NCBI RefSeq assembly: GCF_024330105.1
Contig: NZ_JANDHW010000002.1
Coordinates: 186,001-250,000 of the forward strand
DNA length: 64,000 nucleotides
Direction of reading: 5' to 3'
From: Coprobacter tertius
GTDB taxonomy: Bacteria; Bacteroidota; Bacteroidia; Bacteroidales; Coprobacteraceae
The translations under genes and the position numbers were made by a program. A model generated the notes under the pieces. The model had not been told where the DNA came from. It saw nothing but the letters and a program-made list of their open reading frames with translations, and did not search any database. The first letter of the stretch is position 1, and every line of letters begins with the position of its first letter. Positions 1 to 9,937 of the stretch are shown here, piece by piece.

Positions 1-564
1 GATATTAAGAGTTTGCCCGTAAAATATAAACTGCTCAGCGGGTGTGTGATATCGGAGGAAACTCCTTTAAATAATGATTATACGAAAGTTAAACACGTTA
101 CGGTGAATAAAAAAGATGGTTCTTCTAAAGATTGGAGTATTATCGTTCATCAACTGGTTCCCGGAAAGCTTCCTCTACAAATCGTTTTTTCCAAAACTAA
201 CCCCTGCGATCTCGATTTTACCAATCCGAAGCCCTGGGCTGGATATGGAATCGATTACAGTAAACCGACAGTGGTGAGAATGGGAAATGACGGTATTGGA
301 TTTTTTGCTGCGTATGATGGGGTTGCGAAAGAGGCTTCTTTTGAATTCACAGTGGTAGGAGGAGCCGTTTTTAACGGAGAGTTCGATGTAGAAACCTCGA
401 TAGATGGTAAGAAATGGAAAAATCTGAAAACGTATAAGGAAGGGGATGTTACGGGAACGGAGATTTTGACTTTGTCTTTGCCTTCCGAAGCACGCTATAT
501 TCGTTGGATATATGCTTTGCGAGATAAGCAGAATGTTAATCTGAACAATATATATATAAAATAA
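1..564 (+). CDS. Secreted protein, C-terminal part (truncated by window start)
   Basis: The reading frame is open from the first base, so this is the 3' end of a longer gene; the TTG at position 13 is not a credible start. The last ~80 residues contain SIDGKKW, ARYIRW and a closing NLNNIYI, a pattern like the strands of discoidin (F5/8 type C)-like beta-sandwich domains. No T9SS tail is present. The segment is clearly related to the middle of the next gene (DWSI/DWAI, a shared WAG, and SIDGKKW/SADGVNW in the same order), so the two are tandem paralogues, 30 bp apart and probably co-transcribed. The function is not recognised; a surface ligand-binding role is a guess from the fold-like pattern and the neighbouring SusC/SusD pair. 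Confidence 0.6.
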   Translation, partial: DIKSLPVKYKLLSGCVISEETPLNNDYTKVKHVTVNKKDGSSKDWSIIVHQLVPGKLPLQIVFSKTNPCDLDFTNPKPWAGYGIDYSKPTVVRMGNDGIGFFAAYDGVAKEASFEFTVVGGAVFNGEFDVETSIDGKKWKNLKTYKEGDVTGTEILTLSLPSEARYIRWIYALRDKQNVNLNNIYIK

Positions 565-594
565 AAATGTTATTTACCTTAAAAACATAAGATT

Positions 595-1635
595 ATGAAA
601 AAGAAGATCTTTACTCTATTTATTTGTACAATATTTGCAGGAACATTATTCGGGCAAAGATTAACCACGTTTACAATAGAGGGTGCTGTCGCATTAAGTC
701 CATTGGGAACATTAAATCCTAAAAATAATGATGAGAAAAAAACGGGTACTGCTGAAATTATTTATCCATCGACAGTAGACTTGACAAATGTAACCGCTTC
801 GTTAAATTTGCCAGAAAGTGTAAAATTGATCGAGCCTGCTGTTTTACCTACAGATTTCAGCCAAAAAGTTACCGGTATAAAAATACAGAATGATCCGAAT
901 GCCGGGGCGGCCAACAGCGATTGGGCGATTTATTCGATTGAATGCAAAAGTTTGGCTCCAACGGAGGACGAAATAGATTTAACGTTTCCGTTAGATATTG
1001 ACAATTGGAGTTCGGAAACACATAAGGGTTGGGCGGGAACAGCTCTTAAAAATAGCGGAAATTCTACTCGCCTCGAATCGGACAGGCGTTCTATTGTTTT
1101 GTCATTTTCGTATGCTCCACAGGAACTTTCCTATGCTGTTAATGGTTCGGTTGACAGTCCTACAGCCGAACTTAATGTGGAAGAATCGGCAGATGGAGTT
1201 AATTGGACGATAATACATAAATATGATGCAGCGAATCCTATACCTGCAGGTAAAGCTACTCCTGCAGAGAAAAATAAAAGTGCTGAACTGAAGCAGGATT
1301 CCCGTTTCGTACGGTTTGTCTTAGCTAAGAAAAATAACTCCAATGTCGCTTTTACGGCGATGAAGGTAACGAAATTTTTATCCGGATTGAACACTGAAAA
1401 GGATAATGAAGATGGAATAAAAGTATATCCCAATCCGGTGACAGATATACTGAATATAGATTCGGACCGGGCCGTATCGAATATTATTGTTACCAATATA
1501 AGCGGCCAGACGGTTATGCAAGTAGCAAGGCCCAGCCGTCAGATATCTGTCTCTGGTCTTGCCGACGGTTATTATCAGGTATTGATCATACAAGCCGACG
1601 GAAGCCGTTCCGTTAAACGTATTGTAAAAAGATAA
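595..1635 (+). CDS. Secreted protein with T9SS type A C-terminal sorting domain
   Basis: 346 residues. A signal peptide covers about residues 1-20 (MKKKIFTLF... ending GTLFGQ). A central region of beta-sandwich character spans ~100-265 and resembles the preceding gene. The C-terminal ~70 residues begin IKVYPNPVTD, continue with a VTNISGQTV strand and LADGYYQVLI, and end VKRIVKR; this is the classical Por-secretion tail that directs export by the type IX system and surface attachment. No catalytic motif is visible. It precedes the SusC/SusD pair by 259 bp, from which it is separated by a strong terminator, so it is more likely an operon with the gene before it. The binding target is unknown. 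Confidence 0.75.
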   Translation: MKKKIFTLFICTIFAGTLFGQRLTTFTIEGAVALSPLGTLNPKNNDEKKTGTAEIIYPSTVDLTNVTASLNLPESVKLIEPAVLPTDFSQKVTGIKIQNDPNAGAANSDWAIYSIECKSLAPTEDEIDLTFPLDIDNWSSETHKGWAGTALKNSGNSTRLESDRRSIVLSFSYAPQELSYAVNGSVDSPTAELNVEESADGVNWTIIHKYDAANPIPAGKATPAEKNKSAELKQDSRFVRFVLAKKNNSNVAFTAMKVTKFLSGLNTEKDNEDGIKVYPNPVTDILNIDSDRAVSNIIVTNISGQTVMQVARPSRQISVSGLADGYYQVLIIQADGSRSVKRIVKR

Positions 1636-1681
1636 AGACGACTATTTGACTTAATTGCAATTTTTTATTGCTGAATGGTCG

Positions 1682-1719
1682 AGGCCCTGTCTTACTCCTG
1701 TTAGCGGGGCCTTTTTTTT
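1682..1719 (+). terminator. Rho-independent terminator
   Basis: AGGCCCTG at 1682-1689 pairs with CGGGGCCT at 1705-1712 (one G-T wobble) and is followed by eight T residues. It closes the T9SS-protein transcription unit before the SusC gene. Confidence 0.85.
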
Positions 1720-1894
1720 GATGAATCAGTTATAATTTTATAATAGAATATCCTTTGAACAATCTGAAAATCAAGTGCCGGTGAAGTTCTACGGTTACTG
1801 TGATATAGATAATGAATTTCCTGCAATATCGAAATGATGAGGATAGAATAAATATCGATAACGAACTAAATAAAATAACCTAAGTATAAATATT

Positions 1895-4800
1895 ATGAAA
1901 AACAGTAGATTATTGTTTTTTACTCTTTTGTTGTCTCTATTTGCCGTATTTCAGTTATCGGCTCAGAATGCGGAGACGGAAATAATCGGAAAAGTAACTG
2001 ATGAGAATAATGAATCCCTCCCGGGAGTAAGTATTCTTGTTAAAGGTGCTAAAACCGGTACGGCTACCGATATAGATGGAAATTTCAGAATAAACGCACC
2101 CTCCGGATCGGTTCTCGTTTTTTCATATGTAGGCATGAAAAAGCGGGAAGTGAAAGTCGGGGATAAGAAAATAATCAATGTAAAACTCGTACCGTCATTT
2201 GTAGAACTTAACGAAGTAGTAGCTATCGGATATGGAACCATGAAGCGTAAGGATCTGACCGGTTCGGTGGCTTCGGTAAATACCGAGGAACTGGCCAAAG
2301 CGCCAGTCGCCAATATGGCTGAAGCGCTGGCCGGGCGTGTTGCCGGGGTAATGGTTACCCAAAATGAGGGAGATCCCAATGCCGGTATTTCGATAAGGGT
2401 ACGAGGAGGAATCTCTATTACCCAAAATAACGAACCGTTGTATATCATCGACGGTTTTCCTAGCGAAGCGGCGGCTTTTATGGCGTTGAACCCTACCGAT
2501 ATAGAATCGATCGATATTCTCAAAGACGCCTCGTCTACTGCCATATACGGTGCGAGAGGTGCCAATGGGGTAGTGGTGGTGACTACCAAAAACGGGATAG
2601 CGGGAAAAACTCTGGTAACCTATGATGCTTATGTGGGATTTAAGGATGTATCTAAACATATGGATATGTTGAGTACCCCAGAGTTTGTTTATCTCGATTA
2701 TGAAAGGAGAAGCGCTTCGAGTGAAGGAGCCGGTGAAAGTTTTAGGAGAAATTACGGAGAGTTTGCAGACATTGGGGCGAATTATGCCCACCGGGGTGTA
2801 GACTGGCAAAGAGAAGTTTTTCGTACGGCATTCGTGCAGAATCATAAATTAAGCGTATCGGGCGGGACGAAAGACTTGAAATATTCGATGTCTTATTCTC
2901 ATCTGAACGATCAGGGAATTATGATCGAGAGTGGAGTGAAAAAGGACAATATTCGCGCTAAAATCGATCATCGGATCAATAAGAAAGCCCGGGTGACGGG
3001 TAATATTAGCTTCACCAGTATGAAGACCGAAGGAATGGGGACATCAGAAGGTGGAGGCGGTTTCGGTAAAATGACGCATATTCTTACCTATCAACCCACT
3101 GTGGGACTTAGAGCCACCGACGAAGAATTTAAGACAATGCCCGATAATCCGTGGCTCGACGATGACGGTAATACAGTACAAAATCCGGCAGCTTCGGCAC
3201 GGGCCGAGCATAATGTAAAAGAATTGAGGATATTCAATGCAAATGCCGGTCTTTCTTATGAACTGGTTAAAGGGCTTACCTTTAAGAATACCACCGGAAT
3301 GCTCTACCGCACCCAACGTAACGAGATTTTTAACGGTTCCCAATCTGTCAGCGCCAAGAGAACAAGTATTAACGGCAGTATTCGTAATGCCGAAGTCGGT
3401 AATTTTCAAACGGCGAATACTCTTACCTATAATTTGCGTAAAAGAGCTCATAAGGCCGAGTTTATGTTGGGGCAGGAATACATCGGAACCTGGAACAGAT
3501 ATTTTCAAACTACGGTAACGAATTTTCCGAACGATGATATCGGTTTAAATGACCTGAGCTTGGGTATAGCCGGTACATCCCAGTCGAATTACAATGACGA
3601 CGATAAAATCCTTTCTTTTTTCGGGCGAGTATATTATAATTTTAAAGAAAAATATATGGTGACCGGAACTTTGCGTGCCGATGGCTCTTCAAAATTCGGC
3701 CCGAAAAATCATTGGGGTATATTTCCTTCTGTTTCGGCCGCTTGGCGTCTTTCAGAGGAAGGATTTATTAAAGATTTGGGTGCATTTTCCGATTTAAAAC
3801 TACGTGTGGGATATGGTACATCCGGTATTAACCGTATCGGCGATTACGGTTCGCTGTCGATCTGGAGTGCGGTGGTCGTGCCAAATCTCGACGGAAGCAT
3901 TCCCGGTTATGTCCCTTCTCAAATACCCAATAAAGATCTCAAGTGGGAAGCGAATAAAACTTTCAACGTGGGAATCGACCTCGGATTTTTCGAACAGCGT
4001 TTAACGATCTCTCCCGAATTTTATATCAATCGGTCGAGTAATTTGCTGCTTAAATCGAAATTACCGCAGTCGTCGGGTAAAGAATATCTCTACCGCAACA
4101 TCGGTTCTACTCAGAATATGGGTATCGACCTGACGATTTCGAGCGTAAATATACAAACACGCGATTTTATGTGGAGGACGACATTGAACCTTTCCCATAA
4201 TAAAAATAAGATTCTGGCTTTGTCGGGAGAATCGCAATACCTCGAAGAATCGGGATGGGGATTTAATCAAAACGATTATCTTGTGGCAGTAGGTCGTTCT
4301 ATCGGTCTTATGTATGGTTATAAGACCGAGGGATTATATCAGGTAGATGATTTCAATTATGTAGGAGGTAAATATGTTCTGAAAGAGGGTATTCCGTATA
4401 ATCCCAATAATCAACCTCAGCCGGGTTATTGGAAATTTAAAGATAACGGAGGAAAGGTTGATGCTAAAGGGAACCCTTTAATTACCGAAGACGATAAACA
4501 AGTGATCGGTAATGCTAATCCCAAGTTTTACGGAGGTATTATAAATACATTTACTTATAAGGGCTTCGACCTGAGTATCTTCTTGAATTTCAGTTATGGC
4601 AACGATATTCTTAACGCAACCAAATTATACACGACTTTGATAGGAACCAGCAATAAGACGTCTATCGACGCTGTAAACAGTCATCATCGCTGGGTGACGG
4701 TAGGTTCCGACGGTAAAGTTATCAGTGATCCCGATGTCTTGCGACGAGTAAACAGTGGAAAAACGGTGGCTCAGTTCGGTGATATGCAAAACGGAAATAA

Positions 4801-5074
4801 AGTCATTCATTCCTGGGGTGTAGAAGATGGTTCGTTCCTGCGTATCAACAATATTTCGCTGGGATATACTTTCCCTAAAAAATGGATGCGGAAAATAAAA
4901 GTCGGTACTTTACGCATATACGTAACCGGTAACAACCTGTTTACATGGACTCCCTATACGGGATTCGATCCGGAGGTGAGCACCCGTAATTCTACCGGAA
5001 CTACACCGGGTGTCGATTGGGGTGCTTATCCGAGAAGCCGTTCGTTTGTATTCGGTTTAAGTCTGGGATTATAA
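1895..5074 (+). CDS. SusC/RagA-family TonB-linked outer-membrane protein (pair 1)
   Basis: 1059 residues, usual for the family. A signal peptide ends near SAQ (residue 24). It is followed by a carboxypeptidase-regulatory-like beta-sandwich (IIGKVTDENNESLPGVSILVKG, ~29-100, with the SYVGM strand), a TonB box-like stretch before GYGTMKRKDLTGSV (~112-125), the plug (~130-230, with RVRGG, DGFP and IYGARGANGVVVVTTK) and a long beta-barrel ending in the aromatic-rich RSFVFGLSLGL. In SusCD complexes this is the TonB-driven channel, with the SusD lipoprotein as its lid. The partner SusD starts 16 bp downstream. A polysaccharide-lyase-like gene follows, which suggests uptake of uronic-acid-containing oligosaccharides; the ligand is inferred only. 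No sigma/anti-sigma gene is next to it. Confidence 0.95.
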   Translation: MKNSRLLFFTLLLSLFAVFQLSAQNAETEIIGKVTDENNESLPGVSILVKGAKTGTATDIDGNFRINAPSGSVLVFSYVGMKKREVKVGDKKIINVKLVPSFVELNEVVAIGYGTMKRKDLTGSVASVNTEELAKAPVANMAEALAGRVAGVMVTQNEGDPNAGISIRVRGGISITQNNEPLYIIDGFPSEAAAFMALNPTDIESIDILKDASSTAIYGARGANGVVVVTTKNGIAGKTLVTYDAYVGFKDVSKHMDMLSTPEFVYLDYERRSASSEGAGESFRRNYGEFADIGANYAHRGVDWQREVFRTAFVQNHKLSVSGGTKDLKYSMSYSHLNDQGIMIESGVKKDNIRAKIDHRINKKARVTGNISFTSMKTEGMGTSEGGGGFGKMTHILTYQPTVGLRATDEEFKTMPDNPWLDDDGNTVQNPAASARAEHNVKELRIFNANAGLSYELVKGLTFKNTTGMLYRTQRNEIFNGSQSVSAKRTSINGSIRNAEVGNFQTANTLTYNLRKRAHKAEFMLGQEYIGTWNRYFQTTVTNFPNDDIGLNDLSLGIAGTSQSNYNDDDKILSFFGRVYYNFKEKYMVTGTLRADGSSKFGPKNHWGIFPSVSAAWRLSEEGFIKDLGAFSDLKLRVGYGTSGINRIGDYGSLSIWSAVVVPNLDGSIPGYVPSQIPNKDLKWEANKTFNVGIDLGFFEQRLTISPEFYINRSSNLLLKSKLPQSSGKEYLYRNIGSTQNMGIDLTISSVNIQTRDFMWRTTLNLSHNKNKILALSGESQYLEESGWGFNQNDYLVAVGRSIGLMYGYKTEGLYQVDDFNYVGGKYVLKEGIPYNPNNQPQPGYWKFKDNGGKVDAKGNPLITEDDKQVIGNANPKFYGGIINTFTYKGFDLSIFLNFSYGNDILNATKLYTTLIGTSNKTSIDAVNSHHRWVTVGSDGKVISDPDVLRRVNSGKTVAQFGDMQNGNKVIHSWGVEDGSFLRINNISLGYTFPKKWMRKIKVGTLRIYVTGNNLFTWTPYTGFDPEVSTRNSTGTTPGVDWGAYPRSRSFVFGLSLGL

Positions 5075-5090
5075 TTATCGATTTTAAAAA

Positions 5091-6797
5091 ATGTATTCTA
5101 TGAAACGTATACAATATATATTAGCTACAGCAATACTGGCGTTAACTTTTACCTCATGTGAAGATTTTTTTTCCGAATCGCATGACTCTTATTATGAAAC
5201 TAAGAATCTTTTTGTAGACCTTCCGCATGCCCGGTTGGCGGTAGACGGCATTTATCAGGTGCTTTCTAATCCGAATCATTACGGACAGTTTGAAATGGCG
5301 ATGGCTACATCAGACGACATGTATTATATAAATGGTACCAACAGCGACGGTAACCGCCGGGATATTTCTCATTATATGGTAACTCCGACTAATTCGTGGG
5401 TAGAAACGCTTTGGACTAAAAAATACGATGGTATCGATCGAGCCAATCAGGTAATAAATAATATCCGCAATATGCAGGAATATAAAGACGGTGATTCCGA
5501 AGCGTTGAAATACGAAGGGGAAGCTTTGTTTCTGCGTGCTTTGCTCTCTTATGACTTGGTAAGGTATTGGGGCGATGTACCTTATCGCACGAAAGAGGTC
5601 GTGTCGGTTGATGATGCTTATATCGGTCGCACCGATCGGGAGAAAATATACGATCAAATCGTAAATGATCTCGATAGAGCTAAGAATCAATTGCCTTGGG
5701 CTAAGGAAGGTAGCAATAGCGAGCGAGCTACACAAGGCGCTGCCCGGGGATTACTTATGCGAGTATATTTGCAACGAGCCGGATATTCTCTGAAATTGAA
5801 TGGCGCTTATTCTCGTCCTGATGATGCGATCAGGCAGAAATATTTCGAAGCCGTATTGGAGGAATTTGCCGAATTCGGGAAAAACGGGTTCCATAAATTA
5901 TATCCTCAGGGATATTTGCAATTCTGGAAAAATTTCAGTCAGGATATAGTAGACCCGGTGGAGAGCATCTTTGAAGTCGCTTTTTATACTCCCGATGGGA
6001 AAGATAACGGTGCTGGTACATGGGGTACCTATATCGGGCCTTATAATTCGGCTAAGGATCCCAAAGGAAGAGCAAATGCGTTTTTCCGGGTATTGCCCGA
6101 ATGGTTGGGGTATTATGAAGAATCCGACGGGAGGCGGGACGTGAATATTACGCATCAGGCTGTATTCGTTTCTACCAAAAATAATTACGATCAGTACTGG
6201 TGTCCCGCTAAATGGCGGCGCGAGTGGATGGGAAATAATCCCAAAGACCCGAATAATACTAATACTAATTTTGTGTATTTACGATATGCCGATGTTTTAT
6301 TGATGGCTGCAGAAGCGATGAACGAGTTGAATCGTACCGACGAGGCTGTAGATCTGTTGAATCAGGTACGTACCCGTGCCGGAGCGACTGCCCTCGATAA
6401 GGGATTCGCCAATTTCGAGACTCTTTACCAGCGAAAAGGAAAGTGGGAATATTTTACCGGAAAAGAAAATAAATCATATAGTTACAATATGGCTCAGACT
6501 TTTCTTCCGACAGGAAGTAATCAAGAAAAATTCCGGGTTGCTCTGTTTTGGGAAAGAGGATTCGAGTGCTGTTTCGAGCTTACCCGTAAATATGACCTTA
6601 TACGATGGGGTATTCTCGAAGACGCGATTAAAATGCATAGTACCAGTCCGCAAAAAAAAGGATATGCCGCCGGGTATAACGAGAAAAATCCGGGTAATAA
6701 AGGTAATTTCGTACATGGTAAACATGAGCTTTTCCCCATTCCGTTATCGGAGATAAGTATTAATACGAAAATCACCGAAAATAATCCGGGATACTGA
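5091..6797 (+). CDS. SusD/RagB-family nutrient-binding lipoprotein (pair 1)
   Basis: 568 residues. The N-terminus has a lipoprotein signal with lipobox FTSC (Cys near residue 23), so the protein is tethered to the outer membrane. The family pattern is visible: an N-terminal SusD-like region with the TPR-like RANQVINNIRNM and LFLRALLSYDLVRYWGDVP, and the C-terminal RagB/SusD part with YLRYADVLLMAAEAMNEL, LLNQVRTRAG, WERGFECCFE and HELFPIPLSEI. It acts as the substrate-capturing lid on the SusC channel encoded immediately upstream. The start is either 5091 or the ATG at 5100, which gives a more typical MKRIQY N-terminus. A very long perfect palindrome follows the stop codon. Confidence 0.95.
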   Translation: MYSMKRIQYILATAILALTFTSCEDFFSESHDSYYETKNLFVDLPHARLAVDGIYQVLSNPNHYGQFEMAMATSDDMYYINGTNSDGNRRDISHYMVTPTNSWVETLWTKKYDGIDRANQVINNIRNMQEYKDGDSEALKYEGEALFLRALLSYDLVRYWGDVPYRTKEVVSVDDAYIGRTDREKIYDQIVNDLDRAKNQLPWAKEGSNSERATQGAARGLLMRVYLQRAGYSLKLNGAYSRPDDAIRQKYFEAVLEEFAEFGKNGFHKLYPQGYLQFWKNFSQDIVDPVESIFEVAFYTPDGKDNGAGTWGTYIGPYNSAKDPKGRANAFFRVLPEWLGYYEESDGRRDVNITHQAVFVSTKNNYDQYWCPAKWRREWMGNNPKDPNNTNTNFVYLRYADVLLMAAEAMNELNRTDEAVDLLNQVRTRAGATALDKGFANFETLYQRKGKWEYFTGKENKSYSYNMAQTFLPTGSNQEKFRVALFWERGFECCFELTRKYDLIRWGILEDAIKMHSTSPQKKGYAAGYNEKNPGNKGNFVHGKHELFPIPLSEISINTKITENNPGY

Positions 6798-6819
6798 TAA
6801 GTATATTATTATAAGTGAG

Positions 6820-6878
6820 AAAGTATTTCAAGACGGGAGTATCCGGAATTTCCGGATACTCCCGTCTTGAAATACTTT
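6820..6878. terminator. 29-bp perfect palindrome, probable transcript-end hairpin
   Basis: The arm at 6820-6848 (AAAGTATTTCAAGACGGGAG and onward) is an exact reverse complement of 6850-6878, with a single T at 6849 as centre. It lies 23 bp after the SusD stop and 83 bp before the lyase gene. There is no long T tract, so it may act as an mRNA-protecting or processing hairpin as well as, or instead of, a terminator. Confidence 0.65.
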
Positions 6879-6961
6879 AGAATGGCTATTTACTTAACTT
6901 TTGATTAAAAGCCAATGTCTCTGAAAAATACGATTTGACTGATAAAATATAATTATTTCTT

Positions 6962-9607
6962 ATGAAAAAATACATATTTCTATTACTGATTATACCGGTG
7001 TTTTGTTTGTTATCGGGAAAGAAAAGCAGTTCTGTCATTCGTCCCGGAACAATAACTTTGATGCATGAGGTGCGGGAAACTCCGTTTCCGCTTAACGGGT
7101 CGATTGTTATGCAGAATCCCCCGGCATTGATGTGGCCCGATAAATATCCTCATTTGGGTGAGGTTCTCGATGGAGTGGAAGAAACCGAGATAAAACCTTC
7201 GGTTACCTATAAAGTAAGATTATCGCGTGATTCCTTATTTTTAACTGATATAGAAGAAGCGACTCTCCATTGGGCTTTTTTCAATCCTTTTCGTAAACTT
7301 GGTCACGGTAAATGGTATTGGCAGTATGCATATTGTAGTATAAACGGGGATGAATGGTCGAAAGTGTATAATTTTACGGTAGATAAAAAAGCGGTTGTTT
7401 TCAATCCGCCATCTTTAGAAATCGTACTCGAAAAATTGCCTCGGTATCATCCGAGAGTATTTCTTGACAAAAAAGATTGGGATAATTTCCGTAAACGGAA
7501 TGCCGTTAATGAAGAGGCCTGTTGGTATATCGATCACGCAAGGACGGCGATGAATCACCCGTTGAAACCGATACAGGAAGAGATAGATACTACAAAGCTC
7601 ACAGTACTCGAGAATAGTGTACAGCGAAAATCGTATATGATAAGGGAAAGCCGTAAAGTCGTAGATCGGGAAGAAGCAAATATAGAAGCACTGGTGCGAT
7701 CTTATTTACTGACAAAAGATACCGCTTATTATAAAGCGGCGATTATTCGTATAAAGGAAATGTTATCGTGGAAGCATAATCGTTATTTTGCCGGTGATTT
7801 TAACAGTTCGGTATTGTTGTCGGTAAGTGCGCTGGCGTATGATACGTTTTATGATCTTATGGGATGTAAAGAAAAAGATATGCTATTGCAGGAGATACGG
7901 GAAAGCGGAAACCTTTTTTTCGGAGAATTCGTGAATCATCTCGAAAACCGAATTGCCGATAACCATGTTTGGCAAATGACCTTGCGGATTCTGACTATGG
8001 CTGCTTTTGCTTCTTATGGTGATTTACCTGAAGCTTCTGTTTGGGTAGATTATTGTTATAATATGTGGGTTGCCCGTTTCCCGGGGTTGAATGATGATGG
8101 TGCCTGGCATAACGGAGATTCTTATTTTCAGGTAAATATACGTACGTTGATCGAAGTACCCGCATTTTATTCTCGTATTACCGGATTCGATTATTTCGCT
8201 GATCCGTGGTACAAAGGATCGATTTTATATACACTGTATCATCAGTTACCGGAGTCTGTGTCGGCCGGTCATGGTAACTCGCATGAAAATATGAGGAGTC
8301 CCAATGGGGCGAGGGTAGGGTATGCCGATGCACTGGCTCGTGAATGCAATAGTAGTTATGCAGCCGATTATGTCAGAAAGATTATAAGCCATAATGCCGA
8401 TGTATTGAAAAAATCGTTTTTAGGTAAATCGGGAGATCTTACATGGTATCGGTTAACCACAAAAAAGAAATTACCTGAAGGGGGCTCCGGTTTAGAAAGT
8501 CTCCCTCATACCAAAGTATTTCCTCAGACCGGTCTGGCTACGATGCATACCAACCTTGGGAATACCGGAAAAAATGCGATGCTTTCTTTCCGGTCGAGTC
8601 CTTACGGTTCTACTTCCCATGCTTTGGCCAATCAAAATTCTTTCAATACATTTTATGGGGGCCAGCCTATTTTTTATAGCAGTGGTCATCGTACCGGTTT
8701 TACAGATGCCCATTGTATGTATTCTTATCGGAATAGCCGGGCTCATAATACTATTCTTGCCGATGGAATGGGACAGAAGATCGGTACGGAAGGATACGGG
8801 TGGATCCCTCGTTTTTATGAAGGAAATAAAATATCGTATTTTGTCGGAGATGCTTCCGATGCTTATGGAAAAGTAATTTCTCCGTTATGGTTGGAACGAG
8901 CCCGTTTGTCCGGGATAGAATTTACACCGGAGAACGGGTGGGATAATAATAAAGTAAAGACATTCAGACGTCATATAATTATGCTTGGAGACAGCGGTTT
9001 ATTTATCATATACGACGAACTTGAAGGTTACGAACCTGTTGCTTGGAGTTTCTTATTACATACGGTGGAATTTCCCATGAAAGTTGAAAAAAAGAACGAT
9101 TATATATGGGTGAGGGGAGAAAATAAAACGGGTGTTTCGGATGCTGTTATATTCTGTTCGGATAAAATTACGACTACGCTGACCGACAAATTTTTTTCAC
9201 CGGCAGTTAATTGGTTAAATAAAACCGATGCAAAAGGGAATTTGATTGTATATAAAAATCATTGGCATTTTTCAGCTACTACAACAAAAGTTGTTCAGGC
9301 CAGATTTCTGACGATAATGGATACTCATGGGAAAAATACGGAAAAATTGAATATCAGTTATATCCGAGGTACCTGGTCGGTAGGAGAATGGAAAATAAAA
9401 TGTAATCTTACGAGTAAAGGGAAAGCATGGCTGACAATTGTTTCGGATAAAGAAGGAGTAGGTTTGTTATACAATATTTCGGATATGAAAATAGGTAAAC
9501 GAAAGGTAAAGAACGATATAAAAGGTTCTACTGTTATTATCGATAAAGTGGAGGATAAGGAAGTGAAACGAATATTGATCGATCAAATGCCCGAGTTGGA
9601 AATATAA
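6962..9607 (+). CDS. Heparinase II/III-family polysaccharide lyase-like protein (DUF4962 N-terminal region)
   Basis: 881 residues. A signal peptide covers ~1-19. The N-terminal part (~30-140) resembles the DUF4962/Ig-like region (PPALMWPD, RLSRDSLF, YWQYAYC). An alpha/alpha-toroid follows with DNHVWQMT (His335) and DDGAWHNGDSYF (Tyr388), which match the positions of the His and Tyr catalytic pair in heparinase II-like lyases. The C-terminal beta-sandwich heparinase II/III domain starts near 500 (SFNTFYGGQPIFY, HNTILADGMGQ, RRHIIMLGD). Such enzymes cleave uronic-acid-containing glycans by beta-elimination in the periplasm; the exact substrate and PL family cannot be told by eye. It follows the SusC/SusD pair and probably acts on the imported oligosaccharide. 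The C-terminus lacks a T9SS tail. Confidence 0.8.
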   Translation: MKKYIFLLLIIPVFCLLSGKKSSSVIRPGTITLMHEVRETPFPLNGSIVMQNPPALMWPDKYPHLGEVLDGVEETEIKPSVTYKVRLSRDSLFLTDIEEATLHWAFFNPFRKLGHGKWYWQYAYCSINGDEWSKVYNFTVDKKAVVFNPPSLEIVLEKLPRYHPRVFLDKKDWDNFRKRNAVNEEACWYIDHARTAMNHPLKPIQEEIDTTKLTVLENSVQRKSYMIRESRKVVDREEANIEALVRSYLLTKDTAYYKAAIIRIKEMLSWKHNRYFAGDFNSSVLLSVSALAYDTFYDLMGCKEKDMLLQEIRESGNLFFGEFVNHLENRIADNHVWQMTLRILTMAAFASYGDLPEASVWVDYCYNMWVARFPGLNDDGAWHNGDSYFQVNIRTLIEVPAFYSRITGFDYFADPWYKGSILYTLYHQLPESVSAGHGNSHENMRSPNGARVGYADALARECNSSYAADYVRKIISHNADVLKKSFLGKSGDLTWYRLTTKKKLPEGGSGLESLPHTKVFPQTGLATMHTNLGNTGKNAMLSFRSSPYGSTSHALANQNSFNTFYGGQPIFYSSGHRTGFTDAHCMYSYRNSRAHNTILADGMGQKIGTEGYGWIPRFYEGNKISYFVGDASDAYGKVISPLWLERARLSGIEFTPENGWDNNKVKTFRRHIIMLGDSGLFIIYDELEGYEPVAWSFLLHTVEFPMKVEKKNDYIWVRGENKTGVSDAVIFCSDKITTTLTDKFFSPAVNWLNKTDAKGNLIVYKNHWHFSATTTKVVQARFLTIMDTHGKNTEKLNISYIRGTWSVGEWKIKCNLTSKGKAWLTIVSDKEGVGLLYNISDMKIGKRKVKNDIKGSTVIIDKVEDKEVKRILIDQMPELEI

Positions 9608-9725
9608 CTTCTTTTTGATTTTTTTCTACTGTCTTGCCGAGACTTGCACTTTTTATTCTGAGCAGCTCGAAATATCCACGATGGCGGTCTCTTCGGTCCG
9701 GATGCGTTTTCCCCGTTTCTTATGA

Positions 9726-9810
9726 GATGTTACGCTGTCGCTCAACATGATAGGGGGCTGAGCCTTAGGCGTAGAGGTAGTTTGTCATTCTGAGGCGGAA
9801 CCGATGAATC
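9726..9810. repeat. Degenerate inverted repeat, REP-like
   Basis: The reverse complement of 9781-9810 (GATTCATCGGTTCCGCCTCA...) aligns imperfectly with 9726-9753 (GATGTTACGCTGTCGCTCA...). Spacing is about 27 bp. It is interpreted as an eroded palindromic interspersed repeat; similarity to repeats elsewhere in the genome is remembered, not tested. Confidence 0.4.
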
Positions 9811-9937
9811 TTCCCGTGACTTCTCATCAAGTCGATATCGACTATAGGGTGATTATCACTGGTGACAAGGGTAAGACTTAGGATTAGAAAGGTGGGGTTG
9901 AGGACAGACTGATAACAGGCGTGTTAGGTAGTAAATG

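Noticed and set aside
1963-2845. Long reverse-strand open frames opposite the first SusC gene
   Set aside because: They are antisense shadows of a clear SusC coding frame; they lack signal peptides, domains and coding-like composition.
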